Shown here: in pieces, positions 45,664 to 55,782 of the stretch | Numbering within the stretch: position 1 is the stretch's first letter | How the letters are laid out: each line of letters opens with the position of its first letter | Source of the DNA: Actinophytocola algeriensis | Lineage (GTDB): Bacteria; Actinomycetota; Actinomycetes; Mycobacteriales; Pseudonocardiaceae | Assembly: GCF_014203735.1 (NCBI RefSeq) | Contig: NZ_JACHJQ010000015.1 | Coordinates: 32,801 to 96,800 of the forward strand | Reading direction: 5' to 3' | DNA length: 64,000 nt | Position numbers and translations under genes: made by a program | Notes under the pieces: model-generated | Told to the model about the DNA's origin: nothing | What the model saw: the letters and a program-made list of their open reading frames with translations, nothing else | Databases searched by the model: none

Positions 45664-47106
45664 GTGGCGAAGTCGCAGCGCGCAGTCGAGTACCAGACCG
45701 TCTCGTCCGACTACCTCGAGCAGCGTCAGCTCCGCAGAGGCGCGGCGGGGTGGGTGCTCCTCGCCGGGCTCGGCGTGGCGTACGTGATCTCCGGTGACTT
45801 CGCCGGCTGGAACTTCGGGCTCGCCGAGGGCGGCTGGGGCGGGTTGCTGATCGCGACCGCGCTGATGGCCGTGATGTACACGTGCATGGTGTTCGGCCTG
45901 GCCGAGATGGCCTCGGCGATGCCGGTCGCGGGCGCGGGCTACGGTTTTGCACGGCGCGCGCTCGGCCCGACCGGCGGGTTCGCCACCGGCACGGCGATCC
46001 TCATCGAGTACGCCATCGCACCGGCCGCCATCGCGGTGTTCATCGGCGGGTACGTCGAGTCGCTCGGCCTGTTCGGGCTGACGACCGGCTGGCCGGTGTT
46101 CCTGGTCTGCTACCTGATCTTCATCGGCGTGCACATCTGGGGTGTCGGCGAGGCGCTGCGGGTGATGTTCGTGATCACCGCGGTCGCCGTCATCGCGCTG
46201 GTGGTGTTCGTGGTCGGCATGATCGGCAAGTTCGACGCCGACAAGCTGTTCGACATCCCGATGACCGACGCGGCCGGGGCCAGCACGTTCCTGCCGTTCG
46301 GCATCGCGGGTGTGCTGGCGGCGTTCGTGTACGGCATCTGGTTCTTCCTGGCCGTCGAGGGCGTGCCGCTCGCGGCAGAGGAGGCGAGCGACCCCCGCCG
46401 CGACCTGCCGCGCGGCATCATCGCGGCGATGGCGGCGCTGCTGGTGTTCGCGGCGCTGATGCTGCTGGTCGCGCCGGGTGCGGCGGGCTCGAACACGATC
46501 GCGGGCTCGGACAACCCGCTGCCGGACGCGATCCGCGCCGCCTACGGTGGCGACAACTTCCTGGCGCAGTTCGTGAACTACGTCGGCCTCGCCGGGCTGG
46601 TGGCGAGCTTCTTCTCGATCATCTACGCGTACTCGCGGCAGCTGTTCGCCCTGTCGCGCGCCGGGTACCTGCCGAGGTGGCTGTCGAAGACGGGCCGCCG
46701 CAAGACGCCGGTGCTGGCGCTGATCGTCCCGGGCACGATCGGCTTCCTGCTGGCGTCGTTCACCATGGACGGCGCGAAACTGATCAACATCGCGGTGTTC
46801 GGCGCGACCGTGTCGTACGTGCTGCTCAACGTGTCGCACATCGTGCTCCGCTTCCGCGAGCCGGACATGGAGCGCCCGTACCGCACCCCGGGCGGCGTGG
46901 TGACCACGGGCATCGCGGCGGTCCTCGCCGTGGCCGCGGTGGTGGCGACGTTCTTCGTCGACGAGGTCGCGGCCGCCATCACGGCCGGGATCCTGCTGGT
47001 GGCGCTGGCGTACTTCTTCTTCTACAGCCGCCACCACCTGGTGGCGAACGCCCCGGAGGAGGAGTTCGCGGCCATCAAGGCGGCGGAGTCCGAGCTCGCG
47101 GACTGA
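45664..47106 (+). CDS. eat: Ethanolamine permease (APC superfamily)
   Basis: 480 residues, about 12 membrane helices. The N-terminal pattern (YLEQRQLRRGAAGW, YVISGDFAGWNFGL, AMPVAGAGYGFARRALGP) is that of the ethanolamine permease group. SFFSIIYAYSRQLFALSRAGYLP is typical of amino acid/polyamine carriers. GTG at 45664 follows GAGGGAG; an in-frame TTG at 45643 is less likely. Divergent from the gamma-glutamyl ligase operon, with which it shares regulatory repeats. Confidence 0.92.
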   Translation: MAKSQRAVEYQTVSSDYLEQRQLRRGAAGWVLLAGLGVAYVISGDFAGWNFGLAEGGWGGLLIATALMAVMYTCMVFGLAEMASAMPVAGAGYGFARRALGPTGGFATGTAILIEYAIAPAAIAVFIGGYVESLGLFGLTTGWPVFLVCYLIFIGVHIWGVGEALRVMFVITAVAVIALVVFVVGMIGKFDADKLFDIPMTDAAGASTFLPFGIAGVLAAFVYGIWFFLAVEGVPLAAEEASDPRRDLPRGIIAAMAALLVFAALMLLVAPGAAGSNTIAGSDNPLPDAIRAAYGGDNFLAQFVNYVGLAGLVASFFSIIYAYSRQLFALSRAGYLPRWLSKTGRRKTPVLALIVPGTIGFLLASFTMDGAKLINIAVFGATVSYVLLNVSHIVLRFREPDMERPYRTPGGVVTTGIAAVLAVAAVVATFFVDEVAAAITAGILLVALAYFFFYSRHHLVANAPEEEFAAIKAAESELAD

Positions 47107-47213
47107 ATCTTTATCGCCGGATCGTGTAACGAATTCCATTCACCGACGACTGGGTTAGCGTCACCTGTGTAGGGTCGGCGACTCACCGCAGTCGAGGTCG
47201 GGATACAGCAAAG

Positions 47214-47429
47214 ATGGATTTGTTCCGCGCGATCAGGACGACCGGCACGCTGTTGTACTGCCTGACCGTAGGGGTGGCTACCGTCGGTCTCGGTACGTTC
47301 CTGTCCCGGCAGCTCGGCTCAACCGGCGCTCTCACTCACGTCGTTCCCGTCCTCGCCGGGGGCGCCGCCGCTTTCGGCGCCGGGCTTGCCGCCGATCGCC
47401 TCCTGCCCTGGCTCCGCTCCGGCCGATAG
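47214..47429 (+). CDS. Small two-helix membrane protein
   Basis: 71 residues with two hydrophobic segments (LLYCLTVGVATVGLGTFL and VVPVLAGGAAAFGAGLA) and a charged tail. Not recognised. Its 3' half lies opposite the end of a convergent gene over 111 bases; both cannot be equally constrained there, so one may be spurious. Confidence 0.4.
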   Translation: MDLFRAIRTTGTLLYCLTVGVATVGLGTFLSRQLGSTGALTHVVPVLAGGAAAFGAGLAADRLLPWLRSGR

Positions 47430-47699
47430 CGCCGCACGCTTCTTCATGCCCCGTCTCACCCAGATACCCAGGGAGCAGAGCAGGGTCGTACCGCCAACCC
47501 ACGGCAATTTGTCAGCCAGGTTCACCTTGAAGACGATCCAGCCGATCCCGGCCGCCAGGGCAAGCAACAGCACGAGCGGAACCAGGATTATCGCGGCGAC
47601 CAGAGACTTCTGCAGGCCGCTGGCATCCTCAGCCGTCCCCTTCTGGAAGGCCTCGATGCACTGCGCAAGCACGCCGTTTCTCGGCGTCTCCTCACTCAT
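47319..47699 (-). CDS. Hypothetical membrane protein with two helices
   Basis: 126 residues from ATG 47699 (MSEETPRNGVLAQ). Two adjacent hydrophobic segments (LVAAIILVPLVLLLALAAGIGW and LPWVGGTTLLCSLGIWV), then a basic patch RRGMKKR and a Gly/Ala/Glu-rich tail. Not recognised. The tail overlaps the convergent small gene. Confidence 0.55.
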   Translation of the reverse strand: MSEETPRNGVLAQCIEAFQKGTAEDASGLQKSLVAAIILVPLVLLLALAAGIGWIVFKVNLADKLPWVGGTTLLCSLGIWVRRGMKKRAALSAGAEPGQEAIGGKPGAESGGAPGEDGNDVSESAG

Positions 47700-47789
47700 T
47701 CCCCTGCTCCTGCTCACCTAACTCGAGTGCTCTACGAGGGCCCACCACCCTCCTGCGTTGTGCCCGATCATGTGCTTGCCCCGCGCCGA

Positions 47790-48647
47790 TCACCGATTCC
47801 CGTGCTTGGCGCGATATCTCTCCAGCACGGCTCTCGCTGCCTCTCCGGTCTCCGACACCTTCTGGAGCTCCTCGTAGCGGGTCCAGTAGCCGCGCACCAA
47901 CTCGTTGTCGCGGTTGGTGAGGTAGTCCTCGCGCCCTTCCACGTACAGCACCGTGTCGGCATCGGCATCGACGTCGAGGTCCAGGAGGGTGAACGAGCCC
48001 TCCAGCCCACGGTGCGCTCCGACCGCGAACGGTAATACGGCGACCGACACCGTGGGCCGGTTCATCATGTCGAGCAGGTGATCGAGCTGGGCGGCCATCG
48101 CAGCGGCGCCCCCCACCGCCTGCGCCAGGACCGGCTCAGCCAAAATTACGTTCAGCTCGGGCGGTTCCTCGTCGAAGAAGTGCCGTTGGCGCACCATCCG
48201 TGCGAGAACGGCCTGCTCGACCAGGTTTGCGGGCTTGAACACCGACAGCAGGGCCCGTGCGTACTCCTCGGTCTGCAACAGCCCCGGCATGGACTCCAAC
48301 TGGAACTGGTGGACCACCGTCGCGGAGCTCTCGTAGGCGAGGAGCTTGCGCAATGACTCATCTACCGCCTGCCCGAACTCGGCGTACCACGGTTCCCGCC
48401 GACTGTCCTTCGCCGTCGCGATCAGGGTGCTGGCCTCGTACTCGGCCACGCCGTACTCGAGCATCAACGCCTTGAGATCCGACGTCGAGATCCCCACCGT
48501 TGAGTTCTCGATCCTGATCACCTTCGAGACGGACCAGTCCATGCTGTCGGCGACCTCTTGCTGGGTTCGTCCAAGGCCGTCACGCAACGCCCGCAAGCGT
48601 CGACTGAGCAGCCTTTTCGAGAACCGTGGGTCGCGCTGACGGGGCAT
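47790..48647 (-). CDS. XRE-family regulator with DUF5753 domain
   Basis: 285 residues. Helix-turn-helix at about residues 14-70 (LRALRDGLGRTQQEVADSMDWSVSKVIRIE), then DUF5753 (EFGQAVDESLRKLLAYESSA, FQLESMPGLLQTEEYARALL, NRPTVSVAVLPFAVGAH). In streptomycetes such regulators pair with small DUF397 proteins, and one is found divergently at 49009. Typical of developmental or antibiotic control. AAGGAGA lies upstream of the ATG. Confidence 0.92.
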   Translation of the reverse strand: MPRQRDPRFSKRLLSRRLRALRDGLGRTQQEVADSMDWSVSKVIRIENSTVGISTSDLKALMLEYGVAEYEASTLIATAKDSRREPWYAEFGQAVDESLRKLLAYESSATVVHQFQLESMPGLLQTEEYARALLSVFKPANLVEQAVLARMVRQRHFFDEEPPELNVILAEPVLAQAVGGAAAMAAQLDHLLDMMNRPTVSVAVLPFAVGAHRGLEGSFTLLDLDVDADADTVLYVEGREDYLTNRDNELVRGYWTRYEELQKVSETGEAARAVLERYRAKHGNR

Positions 48648-49008
48648 GCTGACGCGTCTCCTTTCGAACTGATGACCGTGGTGACGTTCATCCTATCCAG
48701 TGACAGCCACCTAGCTGATGGCCAGGTGGCTGCTTGCCCGCTGGCGGTGATCCACCAGGCGTTCGTCAAGGTAGCACGACCAGTCCGGCGTAGACGCCTC
48801 GCGACATGGCAACAGCCAGATCACACAACCCCCCGTTAGTTGGTACTTCATCGGGTGATGAGCCAACACTTTGAGTAACCGAGATTTTGCCAACCGCCCA
48901 TCCGCACCGAACACATGACCCAAGCAGCGGATTCTGACGGGCAGAAACTCCGCGATAATTGCCGATCATAAATTCATATCCTGGGCTGCATCCTGGGGAG
49001 GACTACAT
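48648..49008. other. Divergent regulatory region between XRE and DUF397 genes
   Basis: 361 bases without a supported gene. It should carry the promoters of both genes. GGGGAGG near 48994 is the DUF397 ribosome binding site. I see no clear palindrome. Composition is lower in GC than neighbouring coding DNA. Confidence 0.45.
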
Positions 49009-49209
49009 ATGACCGCACAGATGAGCTGGCGAAAGAGCAGCTTCAGCGGCAATCTCAGCTGCGTGGAGGTCGCCTGCTTGGCAGACGGTCGATTGATCCG
49101 GGATTCCAAGGACCCCGGCGAAACACTGCGGTTCCCGTGGCGAAGCGCGAGACGACTGTTCTCGTTCGTGGGACAAAGGGAAGTTCCGACCAGCACAATC
49201 CAGAAATAA
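49009..49209 (+). CDS. DUF397 domain protein
   Basis: 66 residues. WRKSSFSGNLSCVEVACL and RDSKDPGETLRF are the DUF397 signature. The family's usual final Phe-rich strand is replaced by an Arg-rich end (WRSARRLFSFVGQREV), so the C-terminus may be altered. Partner of the divergent XRE-DUF5753 regulator in the manner of BldB-like or toxin-antitoxin-like pairs. ATG with GGGGAGG upstream. Confidence 0.88.
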   Translation: MTAQMSWRKSSFSGNLSCVEVACLADGRLIRDSKDPGETLRFPWRSARRLFSFVGQREVPTSTIQK

Positions 49210-49267
49210 TCCTGATTCAGTCACCGAGGAGCCTTGACGTGGAGTGCACTCCAGGCGGTTGGATCAG

Positions 49268-49675
49268 ATGATGGACGCGACCGATAACAAGGAGTTGCTG
49301 CGGCAGGCGTTCACCGAGGTCGCAAAGGGCGACTCGGGACCGTTCATCGACCTGCTGGCCGACGACGTGCGGTGGACGATCATCGGGAGTACCGCCTGGT
49401 CAGGGACCTATGAGGGCAAGAAGGCGGTCCTCGACGACCTCCTTCGGCCAGTGACAGAGCAGCTGCGTGGGCGCGCCATCATCGCCGCGCACCGATTCAT
49501 CGCCGAGGACGACCTCGTGGTCGTCGAGGGGCGTGGGCGCAACTCCACCACGTCCGGGGTGCGGTACCACAACGAGTACTGCTGGGTGTTCCGCCTCGAC
49601 GGCGGCCGGATCCGTGAGCTGACCGAGTACGCCGACACCCAGCTGATCGCGAGCGCGCTGCGGGCACCGGACTGA
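49268..49675 (+). CDS. SnoaL-like / NTF2-fold protein
   Basis: 135 residues. NTF2-like cone: LLRQAFTEVAKGDSGPFIDLLADDVRWTIIGSTAWSGTYEGKKAVLDDLL, then HNEYCWVFRLDGGRIRELTEYADTQL. Such proteins are isomerases, dehydratases or binding proteins; no specific substrate is visible. ATG at 49268 or 49271; a GTG at 49244 is also open. Confidence 0.85.
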   Translation: MMDATDNKELLRQAFTEVAKGDSGPFIDLLADDVRWTIIGSTAWSGTYEGKKAVLDDLLRPVTEQLRGRAIIAAHRFIAEDDLVVVEGRGRNSTTSGVRYHNEYCWVFRLDGGRIRELTEYADTQLIASALRAPD

Positions 49676-49703
49676 GGTGGCCCACGAGGTCGTGGGCCAC
49701 CTC
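49674..49703. terminator. Bidirectional terminator
   Basis: GAGGTGGCCCAC (49674-49685) pairs perfectly with GTGGGCCACCTC (49692-49703), loop of six. It sits exactly between the convergent SnoaL-like and Nudix genes. Confidence 0.75.
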
Positions 49704-49705
49704 CA

Positions 49706-52125
<2,420 letters not shown>

Positions 52126-52324
52126 TCACCGTATCACCTGCTCCTGCGATGCGAACCCGACACACCGGTCAGGAACATTCGACAGGCCGGACTCACGCGC
52201 GGTGAGCACACTGCGACTCTCGGCGATGACCGGAAAGACGCGTTCAGGGCGTTGAGTGTCCGGAAACGTCTTTCGAGGCATCGGCCGTCGTCCCGTCCCT
52301 GTGGATGACCGCACCGGTGGGGGG

Positions 52325-53266
52325 TTACTCGGTGGGCGCGCCCGGAGCTGAGCGTTCCGCGTTGCCCGCGCTGCCGTAGCGGCCCGCCTGGCCCTCCAGT
52401 TGTTCGCGGAGCGCGAGCACGGTCACGACGCGGCCCGCCGGCGTCTGCGCGTTGTCCACAGTGGACAGGATGCTGGTGGCGGCGGTGTCCGCGCGCACGA
52501 CGCCAACCGGGCCGGTGCCGGACGCCGAGCCCTCGATACCGGCCAGCACGGTGCCCGCGCCGGAGCGGTCGACCTGCGTGGCGAACCGCGCGACGGTCGC
52601 GGCACGGTCCCCCGCCCCGTCACCGGAGGCGGCGCCGCCGGTGAGCACGATCGCGAGCTGCGCGGGCTGAAGTCCTTGGCTCGCCTTGACGAACCCGCCC
52701 TCGGTGAGCCCCGACAGCGCGGCGGCGGTCTCGTCGGCGGACGCCTGCGGTTTGTTGTTGTCCTTGCTGATCAACAGAAGCGGGCCGAGCAGACCGCCCG
52801 CGAGCGTGCCGGGGTCGGACGCGGTCGGCAGCCGCACACCGGCGGGCAGCAGCCGCACGACGATGTCCTTGAGCTGGTCGGCGTGCCGGGGGTCGCTGAA
52901 CGACTCGGTCAGCTGCAGCTCACCGGTGACGTTCCCGCCCGCGTTGGCGACCAGGGTCTTGAGCGCGTCGCGGTCGGCGGGCCGCGCGTCGGCGGTGGTG
53001 ACGAGCACGACGGTGCGCTGCGCGAGCTGCCCCTGCACCGCCATCGGACCGACGGACGCGGCGAAGCTGTCGGCGTCGACGAGGCGCGCGTCCTGGGCGT
53101 TCTTGTCGTTCTGCAGGTCGTTGACCTGTGCCGCGAGGTCCTCATTCTCGTTGTTCAGCCCCGAAAGCAGCGAGCGCGACAGCGTCGTGGACCCGAGCAC
53201 CACGCCGACGGCGAGCGCGAGGAAGACCGCGGCGATCGAGATGATGTGGTACCGCAACGAGATCAC
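52325..53266 (-). CDS. MctB/SteB-like envelope protein (copper transporter family)
   Basis: 313 residues. One N-terminal membrane helix (IISIAAVFLALAVGVVLGSTTL), then a coiled coil (LNNENEDLAAQVNDLQNDKNAQD) and an extracytoplasmic domain. Homologous to Rv1698 (MctB) and corynebacterial SteB. SteA and SteB interact through such coiled coils and help cell separation. ATG overlaps the steA stop (ATGA region at 53263-53266). Confidence 0.88.
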   Translation of the reverse strand: MISLRYHIISIAAVFLALAVGVVLGSTTLSRSLLSGLNNENEDLAAQVNDLQNDKNAQDARLVDADSFAASVGPMAVQGQLAQRTVVLVTTADARPADRDALKTLVANAGGNVTGELQLTESFSDPRHADQLKDIVVRLLPAGVRLPTASDPGTLAGGLLGPLLLISKDNNKPQASADETAAALSGLTEGGFVKASQGLQPAQLAIVLTGGAASGDGAGDRAATVARFATQVDRSGAGTVLAGIEGSASGTGPVGVVRADTAATSILSTVDNAQTPAGRVVTVLALREQLEGQAGRYGSAGNAERSAPGAPTE

Positions 53267-54447
53267 GAGAAGACTCCCCCAACCCAGTTCGTGAAGGTGT
53301 GCCAGGTGCTGATGAACCAGTCGAGGTAGGCGCCGCCGACCCCCGACACGGCGAGACCGACGGCGACCGCGATGAGCGCCGCGAGCACGAGCAGGACGAC
53401 CGCGCCGACGGACACGCGGCTGCGGTGCAGGGTGGCGACCGCCTTGCCGTCCACGACCTTGCTGCCCAGCTTGAGGCGGGTCAGGAAGGTGGACGGGTTG
53501 GAGCCGGAGCGGCCGCGGTCGAGGAACTCGCGCAGGGTGGCCTGGAACCCGACGGTGACGACGAGGCTGGCGCCGTGGGTGTCGGCGAGCAGCAGCGCGA
53601 GGTCCTCCGAGTTGCCGGACGCGGGGAAGGTGACCGCGCCGATCCCCAGGTCCTGGACGCGTTCGAGCCCGGGCGCGTGCCCGTCCATGTGCGCGGGGAC
53701 CACGACTTCGGCACCGCTGCGCAGCGTTTCGGTGGACAACCCGTCCGGGTCACCCACGATCACGTTCGGGCGATATCCGAGGTGGTGCAGTGTGTCCGCG
53801 CCGCCGTCGACGCCGATCAGCACGGGCCGGTGCTCGGTGATGTACCGCTTGAGGCGGCGGAGGTCCTCATCGTGGTCGCGCCCGGAGGCGACGATGAGCA
53901 CCTGCTGGTCGCGGATGGTGGCGTTGAGCTCGGGCACGCCGACGCCGTCGAGGATGAGGGTCCGCTCGCGCCGGAGGAACTCGATCGTGTTGGCGGAGAA
54001 CGCTTCCAGCTGAGCGGACATGCCGGCCTTGGCGTCGATCATGAGGTCGGCGATGGTCTCGACGGACTGCTCGGGGCCGCGCCCGACCTCCTTGTCGCCG
54101 ACGTACACGCCGCCTTCGTAGAGCCGGACCTTGCTGCCTTCCCTGACGGCGCGGAGGATCTCTGTCCCGACGCCGTCGATGAGCACGATCCCGGCGCCGA
54201 CGACGATCTCCGGTCCCAGGTTGGGGAAGCGCCCGGAGATCGACGGCGAGGCGTTGACGACCCCGGCGACCTCGGCGTCGACCAGCGCTTCCGCGGTCGC
54301 GCGGTCGAGGTCGACCTGGTCGAGGACGACGATGTCGCCGTGCCCGATCCGGCGCAGGAGGTCGCCAGTCCGCCGGTCGACCCGCGCGATGCCGGCAACC
54401 CCAGGTCGAGCCTGATTCGATCGCGCAAGGAGACCGGTGAGCTTCAT
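53263..54447 (-). CDS. steA: SteA-like cytokinetic ring protein
   Basis: 394 residues. A thiamin-pyrophosphokinase-like core (VLIGVDGGADTLHHLGYRPNVIVGDPDGLS) preceded by the RPGVAGIARVDRRTGDLLRRIGHGDIVVLDQVDLDR segment, and one C-terminal membrane helix (GAVVLLVLAALIAVAVGLAVSG). This matches Rv1697/SteA, which localises to division sites with SteB. The recN-steA adjacency seen in relatives is broken here by two inserted genes. Confidence 0.9.
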   Translation of the reverse strand: MKLTGLLARSNQARPGVAGIARVDRRTGDLLRRIGHGDIVVLDQVDLDRATAEALVDAEVAGVVNASPSISGRFPNLGPEIVVGAGIVLIDGVGTEILRAVREGSKVRLYEGGVYVGDKEVGRGPEQSVETIADLMIDAKAGMSAQLEAFSANTIEFLRRERTLILDGVGVPELNATIRDQQVLIVASGRDHDEDLRRLKRYITEHRPVLIGVDGGADTLHHLGYRPNVIVGDPDGLSTETLRSGAEVVVPAHMDGHAPGLERVQDLGIGAVTFPASGNSEDLALLLADTHGASLVVTVGFQATLREFLDRGRSGSNPSTFLTRLKLGSKVVDGKAVATLHRSRVSVGAVVLLVLAALIAVAVGLAVSGVGGAYLDWFISTWHTFTNWVGGVFS

Positions 54448-54537
54448 GAGACTGATGGTGACAAATGGACTGGTGATATTCGGTTCGCCACGCCGGGAAA
54501 TTCACCCACCTGGGGCAGCGCGGTCCGATTGGAATGA

Positions 54538-55143
54538 TCAATGAGGACTGTGCACGATGGACTGACGCCAGCCGTCGACCATCGCCCGCAACGCGACTTC
54601 GTAGCCCGAGGCGACGTCCAGCCCGGGCGGCATCGACCCGGCGAGTTCCAGTGAGACGAGCCCGTGGGCGACACCCCAGCAGGACAAGGCAACCAGCTCG
54701 GGACCCACTTTTCGTAACACGCCCTCGTCCTGTCCCCGCCGCACGGCATCGACGAGCGGAGCGATGGTCGCCGTCGCCTCGGCCCGCGCACGGTCGTCGA
54801 ACTCGGGGCCGCGCCGGTCGAACATGATCGCGTAGAGGTGCGGTTCACGCAGGGCGTAGTCCCGGTAGGCGATGCCGAGCCGCACGACGTCGTCGACGGG
54901 GTCGTCGGTGGCCGCGACCTCGGAGAGCCGCGCCCCGAACCGCCGGGCGGCCTCGAGGTAGAGGCTTTCGAGCAGCCCGGCCTTGTTCCCGAAGAGCGAG
55001 TAGACGGCGGACGTGGACGTGCCCGCGTCGGCGGCGAGCCGCCGGAGGTTCAGCGCGTCGACGCCACCCTCGAACACGAGGGCGGCGGCCTGGCCGATGA
55101 GACGCCCCCGGAGGGCGTCGTCGTGGATCTTCGGTCTCCCCAT
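54538..55143 (-). CDS. TetR-family transcriptional regulator
   Basis: 201 residues. Helix-turn-helix GVDALNLRRLAADAGTSTSAVYSLFGNKAGLLESLY; C-terminal domain of the TetR_C_33/WHG kind (HLYAIMFDRRGPEF, LSCWGVAHGLVSLEL). Probably represses the divergent membrane protein gene through the palindrome between them. ATG at 55143. Confidence 0.92.
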   Translation of the reverse strand: MGRPKIHDDALRGRLIGQAAALVFEGGVDALNLRRLAADAGTSTSAVYSLFGNKAGLLESLYLEAARRFGARLSEVAATDDPVDDVVRLGIAYRDYALREPHLYAIMFDRRGPEFDDRARAEATATIAPLVDAVRRGQDEGVLRKVGPELVALSCWGVAHGLVSLELAGSMPPGLDVASGYEVALRAMVDGWRQSIVHSPH

Positions 55144-55158
55144 GGCTTGACAAGTGTA

Positions 55159-55186
55159 TCGTAACGTTGTTTCGTAACGACGTTAC
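55159..55186. promoter_or_regulatory. Probable TetR operator
   Basis: Perfect 13-bp palindrome GTAACG-A-CGTTAC at 55174-55186; TCGTAACG occurs at 55159-55166 and again at 55172-55179. It lies between the divergent TetR and membrane protein genes. Confidence 0.65.
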
Positions 55187-55206
55187 CAAACTAGTGGGGA
55201 GTGGCG

Positions 55207-55626
55207 ATGCACACGTTCGTGCTGAGCCCGGAGTCGAGATACATCGCGGGTGCCGTACTGCTGACCATCGTCGGCATCGAGTTCGGCGGCTGGTTCATGA
55301 CCCGCGTCGTGGGCGGCAAGGTGCCGATGACGGAGTTCCAGAAGACCTTCGCCAGGGCAGGACACGCACACGCCGGGGTGCTGGTGACGCTGGCCCTGGT
55401 GACCCTGGTCCTGGCGGACGCGACGGCACTGGATGGCGCACTGGGCTGGCTGGCGAGGGTCGGCACCCCGGCGGCGGCAGCACTGATCTCGGCGGGCTTC
55501 TTCTTCTCGTCGATGGGCCGGGGCGAGGTGACCCGGCCGAACAGGTTCATCTGGCTGGTGTGGCTGGGCGCCCTGTCACTGGCAACGGGCGTGGTGACGC
55601 TGGGCCTGGGTCTGCTGACCGCCTGA
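55207..55626 (+). CDS. Four-helix membrane protein under TetR control
   Basis: 139 residues from ATG 55207 (a GTG at 55201 is alternative). Four hydrophobic segments: YIAGAVLLTIVGIEFGGWF, AGVLVTLALVTLVLADA, AALISAGFFFSSMG, FIWLVWLGALSLATGVV. An HAHAG motif at the second helix could bind metal or haem. Function not recognised. Confidence 0.75.
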   Translation: MHTFVLSPESRYIAGAVLLTIVGIEFGGWFMTRVVGGKVPMTEFQKTFARAGHAHAGVLVTLALVTLVLADATALDGALGWLARVGTPAAAALISAGFFFSSMGRGEVTRPNRFIWLVWLGALSLATGVVTLGLGLLTA

Positions 55627-55782
55627 GGCCCGAACGCGCCCCCGGGCCGCTCGGGAGGAGCAGTGTGAAGGCAGGCCGGGAACACCGCCCGACCACGCAA
55701 GCGTCATGCAGCCAGGCGACTCAGCCCAGCTTGCCCACCCGCGCTCCTCACCCACCCCCGGCGCCGGCCGGGAAGCGAACAG

